Shown piece by piece: positions 1-6,083 of a DNA stretch of 15,448 bases. The first letter of the stretch is position 1. Each line of letters starts with the position of its first letter. The notes under the pieces are model-generated. The model was not told the DNA's origin and made no database searches. It saw nothing but the letters and a program-made list of their open reading frames with translations. This DNA comes from Coxiellaceae bacterium UBA6002 (GTDB taxonomy: Bacteria; Pseudomonadota; Gammaproteobacteria; UBA6002), in contig DJAM01000142.1 of assembly GCA_002429595.1 (NCBI GenBank), forward strand, positions 1 to 15,448, given 5' to 3'. The position numbers and the translations under genes are program-made.

Positions 1-30
1 CGGGAATGACAGCTGCGCGGGAGTGACATG
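1..30. repeat. Edge of a dispersed GTCATTCCCG-type repeat
   Basis: The window opens with CGGGAATGAC, and a near copy (GGGAGTGAC) follows about 18 bp later. The first ten bases are the exact reverse complement of GTCATTCCCG at 15408-15417 near the right end. This is the core of a short intergenic repeat common in proteobacterial genomes. The element is cut by the window edge, so its full extent cannot be judged. Confidence 0.5.
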
Positions 31-143
31 CTAAGTCTGATTAAAATCCAAAAAACCCAATAAATTCACTTTAGTGAGTGGTAGCCCCTACAAAGTACGT
101 CTACACTTAAAGTAACGATTGTTATGGTGATTTCACCTAATAG

Positions 144-174
144 CTGGATCCTGCGGACAAGCCGCGGGACGACG
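144..174. repeat. Dispersed palindromic repeat in the ppsA leader
   Basis: The element starts CTGGATCC and ends GACGACG. It folds into an 8-bp stem (149-156 with 162-169, one G-T wobble) around the loop ACAAG. It closely resembles the palindrome family with core GCGGACAAGCCGCGGGAT that is scattered through genomes of intracellular bacteria, with small deviations suggesting an aged copy. It ends a few bases before the ppsA ribosome binding site (AAAGGG, 176-181), so if transcribed it would lie in the 5' untranslated region. Confidence 0.7.
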
Positions 175-186
175 TAAAGGGAATTT

Positions 187-2553
187 ATGGACAATATCAG
201 ATTTTTTTCGCAAATTGATCTGCGGGATATTGACCTGGTAGGTGGTAAAAACGCTTCTTTAGGCGAAATGCTTAACCATTTGGCTAGTCTTGATATCAAC
301 GTTCCCGATGGCTTTGCTGTGACTACGCTAGCCTATAAAAACTTCTTAATGAACTCCTCTCTTAAAAAGAAAATTAACCACATTTTAGCAAACTTAGATG
401 GTGATGATCTGGATGCCTTAGAAGCAGGTTCAGCTCAGATTCGCGCGTTAATTGAACAAACTCCATTTTCAGATGAATTAATTGCTGACATCAAGCAATC
501 ATATCAGGAACTTTGTAAAGGCGAAGATATTAGCGTCGCCGTTCGTTCATCAGCAACGGCCGAAGATTTACCCGGTTCATCATTTGCGGGACAACAAGAA
601 AGCTATTTAAACGTTAAAGGTTTGGACAATATTTTAAATGCGATTCGCAAAGTTTATAGCTCATTGTTTTCAGCTCGTGCAATTGTTTATCGCTGTAACA
701 ATGGTTTTGAACATCATCAAGTCGCGATTTCAGTGGGTGTGCAAAGAATGGTGCGAAGCGATTTGGCGGCGAGTGGAGTGATATTTACGCTTGATACTGA
801 ATCGGGATTTGACCACGTAGTTCTTATTACTGCGTCTTATGGATTAGGTGAAAATATCGTTCAAGGTGCAGTTAATCCCGATGAATTTTATGTCCATAAA
901 AAACTTTTAAAAAAAGGTAAAGGTGCCATTATTCGCAAAAATTTAGGCACAAAAGAAAATAAAAAAGTTTACCAGGACGATAATGACTACAGTAACGCAC
1001 TAAAAGATGTTGAGGTCAGTCAAGAAGACCAAAATCGATATTGTCTTACCGATGAGGTTATTCATGAACTAGCTAATTATGCAATCAAAATTGAAGAACA
1101 TTATGGTCGACATATGGACATTGAGTGGGCACTTGATGGCAAGAATGGTAAGGTTTATATCGTTCAAGCACGGCCAGAAACCGTCAAAAGCAAACAAAAC
1201 CAAAACGCTCTAGAACATTATAGGCTACAAAAAAAGGGTAAAATAATTGCTACCGGTAGAAGTGTGGGTGAGCGCATTGGACAAGGTTTGGCACGTCCGA
1301 TCTTAGATCCTAAAAATATGCATCAAATGAATACTGGAGAAATTTTAGTGACTGACATGACCGATCCTGATTGGGAGCCAGTCATGAAGCGCGCCGCTGC
1401 GATTGTCACCAATCGAGGTGGTCGCACTTGTCATGCTGCAATCATCGCCCGTGAATTAGGAATTCCAGCTGTAGTTGGTTGCGGTGATGTTGCTAGTAAA
1501 ATCAAACAAGGTCAGCCACTTACCGTATCTTGTGCATCTGGAGAAGTTGGTTATGTCTATGATGAAATACTTCCCTTCGAAGTTGAAACAATAGCAATCA
1601 ATAATTTGCCTCGTTTACCTTTTAAATTGTGTATGAATCTAGGTAACCCAGAAATGGCATTTGCTTATCAGGCAATTCCAAACGACGGCGTCGGATTAGC
1701 AAGATTAGAGTTCATCATCAACAATATGATTGGAATTCATCCATGTGCATTATTTGATTTTGCAAACTTGCCAACTGCATTAAAGAAAGAGATTCAGGCT
1801 AAAACAGCGGCTTATAGTTCTCCTATTGATTTCTATATTGAAAAAATCAAAGAGGGTGTCGCGACTATTGCAGCTGCATTTTATCCAAAGCCAGTGATAG
1901 TGCGCTTTTCAGATTTCAAATCTAACGAATATGGTAATTTGCTCGGCGGTGAAATCTTCGAGCCAAAAGAAGAAAATCCAATGATCGGCTATCGAGGCGC
2001 TTCTCGTTATCTCTCAAAACAATTCCGAAAATGCTTCGAACTTGAATGTATTGCTATTAAAAAAGTACGAGAAGAAATGGGGTTAACTAATACTAAAGTA
2101 ATGGTTCCTTTTGTTCGAACTGTCCAGGAAGCTAAAAATGTAATTAAACTTCTAGAAGAATTTGGATTGAAAAGAGGCGGAGATCTTGAAATTTATATGA
2201 TGTGTGAAATTCCATCTAATACTGTGTTAGCTCCACAATTTTTAGAACATTTTGATGGTTTTTCAATTGGCTCAAATGACCTAACTCAACTCACTTTAGG
2301 ATTAGATCGAGACTCGGGACTCGTCGCAAATTTATTTGATGAACGAGATGAAGCGGTCAAAACTTTATTACATAATGTGATCAAAATTTGCCGAAAAGAG
2401 AACAAATACATTGGAATCTGCGGCCAAGGTCCATCTGATCATTTAGATTTTGCAAAGTGGCTAGTGAGTGAGGGAATTACGAGTATTTCTTTGACTCCAG
2501 ATACCGTCATTAGAACGTGGTTGAGTTTTGCACAGCAAACTGCAAATGTCTAA
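187..2553 (+). CDS. ppsA: Phosphoenolpyruvate synthase (pyruvate, water dikinase)
   Basis: This cytosolic enzyme converts pyruvate, ATP and water to phosphoenolpyruvate, AMP and phosphate, the entry step to gluconeogenesis from pyruvate, lactate or amino acids. The 788-residue length matches the family (about 790). The N-terminal ATP-grasp domain shows GGKNASLGEML near residue 19 and VRSSATAEDLPGSSFAGQQE near residues 118-137. The swivelling phosphohistidine domain carries GGRTCHAAIIARELGIPAV, with the phospho-acceptor His at residue 416. The C-terminal TIM-barrel domain carries GSNDLTQLTLGLDRDSG and GICGQGPSDH, with the active-site Cys at residue 745, followed by the typical SISLTPDTVIRTW end. 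The ATG at 187 is preceded by AAAGGG at 5 bp spacing. All domains and catalytic residues appear intact. It is transcribed alone and converges on folE. Confidence 0.97.
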   Translation: MDNIRFFSQIDLRDIDLVGGKNASLGEMLNHLASLDINVPDGFAVTTLAYKNFLMNSSLKKKINHILANLDGDDLDALEAGSAQIRALIEQTPFSDELIADIKQSYQELCKGEDISVAVRSSATAEDLPGSSFAGQQESYLNVKGLDNILNAIRKVYSSLFSARAIVYRCNNGFEHHQVAISVGVQRMVRSDLAASGVIFTLDTESGFDHVVLITASYGLGENIVQGAVNPDEFYVHKKLLKKGKGAIIRKNLGTKENKKVYQDDNDYSNALKDVEVSQEDQNRYCLTDEVIHELANYAIKIEEHYGRHMDIEWALDGKNGKVYIVQARPETVKSKQNQNALEHYRLQKKGKIIATGRSVGERIGQGLARPILDPKNMHQMNTGEILVTDMTDPDWEPVMKRAAAIVTNRGGRTCHAAIIARELGIPAVVGCGDVASKIKQGQPLTVSCASGEVGYVYDEILPFEVETIAINNLPRLPFKLCMNLGNPEMAFAYQAIPNDGVGLARLEFIINNMIGIHPCALFDFANLPTALKKEIQAKTAAYSSPIDFYIEKIKEGVATIAAAFYPKPVIVRFSDFKSNEYGNLLGGEIFEPKEENPMIGYRGASRYLSKQFRKCFELECIAIKKVREEMGLTNTKVMVPFVRTVQEAKNVIKLLEEFGLKRGGDLEIYMMCEIPSNTVLAPQFLEHFDGFSIGSNDLTQLTLGLDRDSGLVANLFDERDEAVKTLLHNVIKICRKENKYIGICGQGPSDHLDFAKWLVSEGITSISLTPDTVIRTWLSFAQQTANV

Positions 2554-2555
2554 CT

Positions 2556-2584
2556 CCCTCTTCCCCATAAAGTGGGGTAGAGGG
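2556..2584. terminator. Hairpin downstream of ppsA
   Basis: CCCTCT-T-CCCCA pairs with TGGGG-T-AGAGGG around the loop TAAAG: eleven base pairs with one T-T mismatch, starting 3 bp after the ppsA stop codon. A short T run (TATTTTT) follows only after about 8 further bases, so this is not a textbook intrinsic terminator. It could still stop transcription or protect the ppsA mRNA 3' end. The sequence belongs to the dispersed repeat occupying this gap. Confidence 0.5.
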
Positions 2585-2645
2585 TTAGGGGGTATTTTTG
2601 AAATCACCCTCACCCTGGCCCTCTCCCGCAAGCGGGAGAGGGAAA
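2585..2645. repeat. Dispersed CCCTCACCCTGGCCCTCTCCC repeat with perfect stem
   Basis: Between the convergent genes ppsA and folE lies a copy of the intergenic repeat family typified by CCCTCACCC...GCCCTCTCCC, widely seen in gammaproteobacteria. Its end forms a perfect 11-bp stem, 2619-2629 with 2632-2642, with AA at the tip. No T tract follows the stem on either strand, so it is annotated as a repeat. It probably contributes to ending both convergent transcripts together with the neighbouring hairpin. Confidence 0.75.
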
Positions 2646-2649
2646 AATT

Positions 2650-3249
2650 CTAAGTAGCCAGAGTCAAAAATTCTGAACGAGATTGGCTATCTGTTCGAAA
2701 TGTCCCAACCATCATTGAAGTTTTCATCACAGAATTTTGTTTTTCAACTCCACGCATCATCATACACAAATGCTGAGCTTCAATAATCACGCCAACACCT
2801 TTGGCATTTGTGACATTCATCATGCATTCTGCAATTTGCTTTGTGAGACGTTCCTGAACTTGTAAGCGTCGAGCGTGAAAATCAATCACACGCGCAACTT
2901 TCGATAAACCAATTATTTTGCCATTGGGAATGTAAGCAACATGACACTTTCCAATAAAGGGCAGGAGGTGGTGTTCGCACAGGGAATATAATTCAATATC
3001 TTTGACTAACACCATTTCGTCCATGTCTGATTCAAAAACCGCGCCATTAATAATCTCATCGAGATTTTGGGAATAGCCTCGAGTCAAAAAACGTAAGGCT
3101 GCAGCAGCTCTTCGTGGGGTATTAACGAGTCCTTCACGAGTGACATCCTCGCCTAGGCTTTTTAATATTTCTGTAAAGTTATTTTCCATGGTATCAATAT
3201 CTTGGGAATTTTTAATGAGAATATCTTGTGGATGTGCATAAGTTAGCAT
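2650..3249 (-). CDS. folE: GTP cyclohydrolase I
   Basis: This enzyme converts GTP to 7,8-dihydroneopterin triphosphate and formate, the first step of tetrahydrofolate synthesis and a source for queuosine precursors. Its length of 199 residues is in the family range. Visible family motifs are GLVNTPRRAAAALRF (40-54), LYSLCEHHLLPFIGK (88-101) and IEAQHLCMMMRGV (156-168). By comparison with E. coli FolE, Cys91, His94 and Cys162 are the zinc ligands and His93 the catalytic histidine; all are present. The start is uncertain: the ATG at 3249 gives the longest protein but has no clear ribosome binding site, and Met21 (ATG at 3187-3189) would still leave the whole conserved domain. It lies 25 bp downstream of hinT in the same direction, so co-transcription is likely. 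Confidence 0.96.
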   Translation of the reverse strand: MLTYAHPQDILIKNSQDIDTMENNFTEILKSLGEDVTREGLVNTPRRAAAALRFLTRGYSQNLDEIINGAVFESDMDEMVLVKDIELYSLCEHHLLPFIGKCHVAYIPNGKIIGLSKVARVIDFHARRLQVQERLTKQIAECMMNVTNAKGVGVIIEAQHLCMMMRGVEKQNSVMKTSMMVGTFRTDSQSRSEFLTLAT

Positions 3250-3274
3250 ATTAGAATTTATTTGGCTATTTTAT

Positions 3275-3616
3275 TTAACCGGGAGGCCAAAGCATTTGAC
3301 GGCCACCGAGTAAATGCAAATGAATATGATAAACTTCTTGGCCACCATGGTGGTTACAATTAAAGACTAAGCGAAAGCCATCCTGCTCAATCCCTAAGTC
3401 CTTAGCAATTTGTTTAGCGGCTAGCACCATTTGTCCAACTATAGTGGCATCATCTGCCGTTAGTGCATTAACTGTTTCAATGTGGCGCTTAGGTATAATA
3501 AGTTTGTGATGGGGTGCTTGTGGTCGAATATCATCAAAAGCGAGTAGTATTTCATCTTCGTAAATTATATTGCTTTTGATAGAACGATCAATTATTTTAC
3601 AAAACAAACAATCCAT
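3275..3616 (-). CDS. hinT: HIT family purine nucleoside phosphoramidate hydrolase
   Basis: HinT-type proteins hydrolyse the P-N bond of nucleoside phosphoramidates such as AMP-lysine; the physiological role is poorly settled. The 113 residues match bacterial HinT. The family signature His-x-His-x-His is visible as HIHLHLL, with His97, His99 (the catalytic nucleophile by family comparison) and His101. The N-terminus has the usual Cys-x-x-Cys (residues 3 and 6) in CLFCKI, and the protein ends in GGRQMLWPPG, typical of the family. The ATG at 3616 has a modest purine-rich element (AGAG) at a suitable distance. It is the first gene of a probable two-gene unit with folE. Confidence 0.95.
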   Translation of the reverse strand: MDCLFCKIIDRSIKSNIIYEDEILLAFDDIRPQAPHHKLIIPKRHIETVNALTADDATIVGQMVLAAKQIAKDLGIEQDGFRLVFNCNHHGGQEVYHIHLHLLGGRQMLWPPG

Positions 3617-3656
3617 ATAAATCTCTAAAGTGGCTAGGATGCAGTGTATAAATGTA

Positions 3657-3740
3657 GCCTGGGTGAAAACCTAGGACACCTTCAACCTGGATTCAACTAC
3701 GCGTCATCCAGGCTCTGATGCCTGGTCTTTTCCCCAGGCA
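3657..3740. repeat. Cluster of CCTGG/CCAGG palindromes with competing hairpins
   Basis: Four stems can be drawn. First, CCTGGGT (3658-3664) pairs with ACCTAGG (3669-3675) around a GAAA tetraloop. Second, CCTGGAT (3686-3692) pairs with ATCCAGG (3706-3712). Third, CCAGGC (3708-3713) pairs with GCCTGG (3720-3725). Fourth, TGCCTGG (3719-3725) pairs with CCAGGCA (3734-3740). The last three share arms and so exclude one another. Read on the minus strand, the central part resembles the common gammaproteobacterial repeat starting GTAGCCYGGATGA and ending AATCCRGG. It lies between the divergent genes hinT and the ankyrin gene, upstream of both starts. Confidence 0.7.
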
Positions 3741-3771
3741 CAAATTGTAAATTAAGTATACCAAAAAAACT

Positions 3772-3791
3772 GTTAAGAATCTGTTAATAAT
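3772..3791 (+). promoter_or_regulatory. PmrA-like direct repeat with candidate -10 elements
   Basis: Two nine-base units, GTTAAGAAT and GTTAATAAT, are separated by CT, giving an exact 11-bp period. The flanking CT is repeated as well. From memory the Legionella/Coxiella PmrA box is cTTAATatT-N2-cTTAATatT; this site matches 13 of 18 positions, including both TTAA cores. A -10-like TATAAA (3809-3814) lies 17 bp after the second unit, which would then occupy the -35 position, as in response-regulator-activated promoters. A second candidate -10, TACTAT (3799-3804), would leave a longer leader that contains the ribosome binding site. Confidence 0.45.
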
Positions 3792-3829
3792 ATCTCGATA
3801 CTATTGGTTATAAAGAATAAGGGTAAGTT

Positions 3830-5470
3830 ATGGCAGACAGAGAAGTACAATTTGTTACTAAAGTTTTCAAAGCTCTTCAAGATTGTGATCAGCAAGCGTT
3901 TGATGCTTTGGTCGGTTCCCAAGAAGCACCCCGTTGGACTCCCTCACAGAAGGAAGCCATCCTCGAAGCTCAGCATTACGAAGATGAAAATAACACGGTT
4001 GCACATAAACTTTTAACCTCAAAAAACAGATGGTCATTTTTGTTGCGATGGTTAAGGGAAGGAGAAGCGTATTATTTTTGGCTGTTCTTAAGTAAAGAAT
4101 TCCAAAACGACCAGCAATTTGTAATGTTACAACGCTTTTTCCAGGAAAGAGGGTTTGCGCGAACGATTGAGCTAGCCAACTCACAAGGCGATAAACCCTT
4201 GCATGTGGCTGTTGCGAATAATGCAGACACTACCGTAGAGAAATTGCTAGACGCAGGAGCTGACTTGACCGCAGTTGATGGCCAAGGCCGGACCCCGATC
4301 GAACTTGCTGCAGCACTTGGCAAACACCACATCTATGAAAAGATACTAGCCCGTAGCCAAGAAAATGCTAAACAAGGTAATTTGAAGAATTCCTATACTC
4401 TTGAACAATTACGAGCAGCAAAGCGTGCCTACAGTGAAAATTTAAACTCGAAGAAAAATAAAGCCATGAAAGTTCTTGGCACGATTATGTCTATTGCTTG
4501 CCCAGTAGGTGCCGTACTTGCGTTTTGCGAATGGCCATTGTTGGAAGTGTTTTTCACCATGTTTTTAGGAACAGCGGGTATCTTTGTCGGTCTTGCTGGT
4601 GCTGTGGTAATGGCTGGTTTATTGTACTGGACTTTTCATACTAAGGCAGAAAAAAAATTTGGCGAGCACGCTCAAAAGGTCTTGGATCTTAAATCTGCTC
4701 TGTCACAAGTTGCGCACTTAAAAGCACAATTAAAGGATGTTCTAAAATTAGAAGCAGAAAAAGGACCCAGCGATGAATTGGACTCTCAAAAAAACTCAAT
4801 TATTCATGCATTAGATACCATTTACGCTCAAAAGATCCCCGAAGGCTTTAAAAAAAAGGAACGACCTTCATCGACAAGTTGGGCTTCAGCGACAGATGTC
4901 ATTCAGACCTATACTTCAGTTGCCGGCGGATTTCTCTGTGCTTTTAGTGGGATGTTAGGGATATTGGGCGCCTTTGCGTCTTATATACCCCAAACCGCTT
5001 TATTGAGTGCGGTGTGCTTAGGGGTGCCTGTCGCTGGATGGTGTGCATTGGCAATTGCGCTTTCTGTTTGCGCTGTAGGATTGTGGGTCTATTCTTCAAA
5101 AATACAAAAGGCTCTCGAAGAGAAGGGCGAGTCGAGAAAAAAAGTATATAATCTTGAGGAAAAACTATTTGATAATTGTGCTGCTAGCAAAAACGAACAT
5201 AAACAAATTAAAGAGGCCATAGCAGCTAGGACTTCGGGCCTCGTAACTGAGCAAAGACAGTCATTGAAACCAGATGAAAGATCTACACACCAAGTAGGTT
5301 TTCGTTCTAGTTCATCATCTGCTTCTACCTATGAGCATGGACTCTCTCCGGCAGAGCTTCTAGTAGCCAGGGGCGGTCTTGGGCTTGCTGCAGGCCATGC
5401 GCCTGCAGAAGTTAGAGGTCATGCTGTGCAACCACCTCCACTAGCTAATAATTTAGGATTAGCACATTGA
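3830..5470 (+). CDS. Ankyrin-repeat protein with two membrane hairpins, candidate secreted effector
   Basis: This 546-residue protein has no signal peptide and no family I can name. The N-terminal 110 residues are helical and rich in charged and aromatic residues. Two ankyrin repeats follow at about 117-148 and 150-180 (SQGDKPLHVAVANN..LLDAGAD, then GQGRTPIELAAALG). Two hydrophobic hairpins lie at about 214-268 and 363-421, probably four membrane segments, separated by a charged, coiled-coil-prone stretch (270-345). The tail from about 485 is Ser/Gly/Ala/Pro-rich and looks disordered. The ATG at 3830 has AAGGG 6 bp upstream. Ankyrin repeats plus membrane hairpins without a signal peptide are common in Dot/Icm effectors of Legionella and Coxiella, and a PmrA-like repeat lies upstream; the effector role is inference. 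The stop overlaps the holD start. Confidence 0.85.
   Translation: MADREVQFVTKVFKALQDCDQQAFDALVGSQEAPRWTPSQKEAILEAQHYEDENNTVAHKLLTSKNRWSFLLRWLREGEAYYFWLFLSKEFQNDQQFVMLQRFFQERGFARTIELANSQGDKPLHVAVANNADTTVEKLLDAGADLTAVDGQGRTPIELAAALGKHHIYEKILARSQENAKQGNLKNSYTLEQLRAAKRAYSENLNSKKNKAMKVLGTIMSIACPVGAVLAFCEWPLLEVFFTMFLGTAGIFVGLAGAVVMAGLLYWTFHTKAEKKFGEHAQKVLDLKSALSQVAHLKAQLKDVLKLEAEKGPSDELDSQKNSIIHALDTIYAQKIPEGFKKKERPSSTSWASATDVIQTYTSVAGGFLCAFSGMLGILGAFASYIPQTALLSAVCLGVPVAGWCALAIALSVCAVGLWVYSSKIQKALEEKGESRKKVYNLEEKLFDNCAASKNEHKQIKEAIAARTSGLVTEQRQSLKPDERSTHQVGFRSSSSSASTYEHGLSPAELLVARGGLGLAAGHAPAEVRGHAVQPPPLANNLGLAH
5454..5470 (+). promoter_or_regulatory. Ribosome binding site and TTGA start/stop overlap
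   Basis: TAGGA (5454-5458) stands 8 bp before the TTG at 5467, inside the last codons of the ankyrin gene. The TTG shares two bases with that gene's TGA stop (TTGA, 5467-5470). This arrangement decides the non-ATG start of the downstream gene and suggests translation by termination and re-initiation. Confidence 0.7.
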
Positions 5471-5868
5471 TCTTTGACTCTCAAAATTATCTAACATTAT
5501 TAGGTATCACAGCATGGAGGCAGCGCAACGATACTAGCGAAAACAACGAACTTCCCCTCTTCAAGGGCTCCAAACAAATTGGAAAAATTTACCTTACACC
5601 GGGGTTATCTTCGAATCAAAAACTCTATAAACTGTTGGACAATATTCTTAAAGCGGTAGGCTGTCACATTGCAGGGAGCTTACAGCCTGGTGTCGGAATA
5701 GCTTCAGAGCAGATATCTATAATATTGTATGAAAACAATGAATTAGATATAAAGCCAGACACTGATGACAAGAGGCAAATCCGGATGCCATTTTCGAATG
5801 AACTCTTGCAAAATACAGCGTTGAAGCGAGATCTATGGAAAGTGATGAAAAAAATTCAAAATCCTTAA
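5467..5868 (+). CDS. holD: DNA polymerase III psi subunit
   Basis: Psi joins chi to the clamp-loader of the replicative polymerase and links it to single-strand binding protein. I call it from the N-terminal LLGITAWRQR, which resembles LGITQWSLRR of E. coli HolD, and from the C-terminal ALKRDLWKVMKKI, which resembles ARAALWQQI. The length, 133 residues, is close to E. coli HolD (137). With the TTG start, Gly13, Ile14, Thr15 and Trp17 fall at the same residue numbers as in E. coli psi, whose N-terminal segment binds chi; this supports the unusual start. No in-frame ATG lies near the N-terminus. The gene overlaps the ankyrin stop by 3 bases and seems translationally coupled to it. HolD diverges fast, so the call rests on short motifs, length and pattern. 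Confidence 0.75.
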   Translation: MIFDSQNYLTLLGITAWRQRNDTSENNELPLFKGSKQIGKIYLTPGLSSNQKLYKLLDNILKAVGCHIAGSLQPGVGIASEQISIILYENNELDIKPDTDDKRQIRMPFSNELLQNTALKRDLWKVMKKIQNP

Positions 5869-5883
5869 TATTTGCTTAATTTT
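5864..5883 (+). promoter_or_regulatory. Near-consensus PmrA-type box overlapping the holD stop
   Basis: CTTAATATT-TG-CTTAATTTT has two units at exact 11-bp period and matches 17 of 18 specified positions of the recalled PmrA consensus cTTAATatT-N2-cTTAATatT. It includes the last bases of the holD stop codon and faces the giant gene 200 bp downstream. It lies about 45 bp upstream of the best sigma-70 -35 element, farther than PmrA sites normally lie, so either that promoter is not the relevant one or the site acts from upstream. The second unit also forms the left arm of an inverted repeat, GCTTAAT (5874-5880) with ATTAAGC (5889-5895), an alternative explanation as an operator or weak hairpin. 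Confidence 0.5.
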
Positions 5884-5928
5884 ACTATATTAAGCGGGGG
5901 CAATTGCGTATTTAGCATGAAAATGGTA

Positions 5929-5957
5929 TTTACATTAATAGCCAACTGAGTTATTAT
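5929..5957 (+). promoter_or_regulatory. Sigma-70-type promoter of the giant gene
   Basis: TTTACA (5929-5934) and TATTAT (5952-5957) are separated by 17 bp; each matches five of six consensus bases. Transcription would begin near 5964 and give a leader of about 120 bases before the ATG at 6084. This is the best promoter match in the gap after holD. No strong terminator precedes it, so read-through from holD is also possible. Confidence 0.6.
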
Positions 5958-6037
5958 TTTGCTGAAAAATACTAAAAGTTAATATTCTCTACTAATGACG
6001 CAATTACTGATATAAGTCGGAACACGTGTTTTTAGAC

Positions 6038-6055
6038 CTAGGGTTTCAACCTTAG
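6038..6055 (+). other. Leader hairpin before the giant gene
   Basis: CTAGGGT (6038-6044) pairs with ACCTTAG (6049-6055) with one G-T wobble around TTCA, and CTTTTCTTAT follows. It lies in the predicted 5' untranslated region, 16 bp before the ribosome binding site TAGGAG (6072-6077). The stem is short, so it may be a weak attenuator or an mRNA-stabilising hairpin, or nothing functional. Confidence 0.35.
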
Positions 6056-6083
6056 CTTTTCTTATACCTCTTAGGAGACATAA

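Noticed and set aside
2619..2642. Perfect GC stem as a classical Rho-independent terminator
   Set aside because: No T run follows the stem on either strand; it is better described as part of a dispersed repeat.
3804..4016. Small frame overlapping the start of the ankyrin gene, and other short frames inside the ankyrin and giant genes on both strands
   Set aside because: They lie in alternative frames of clearly coding sequence and have no recognisable product or independent ribosome binding site.
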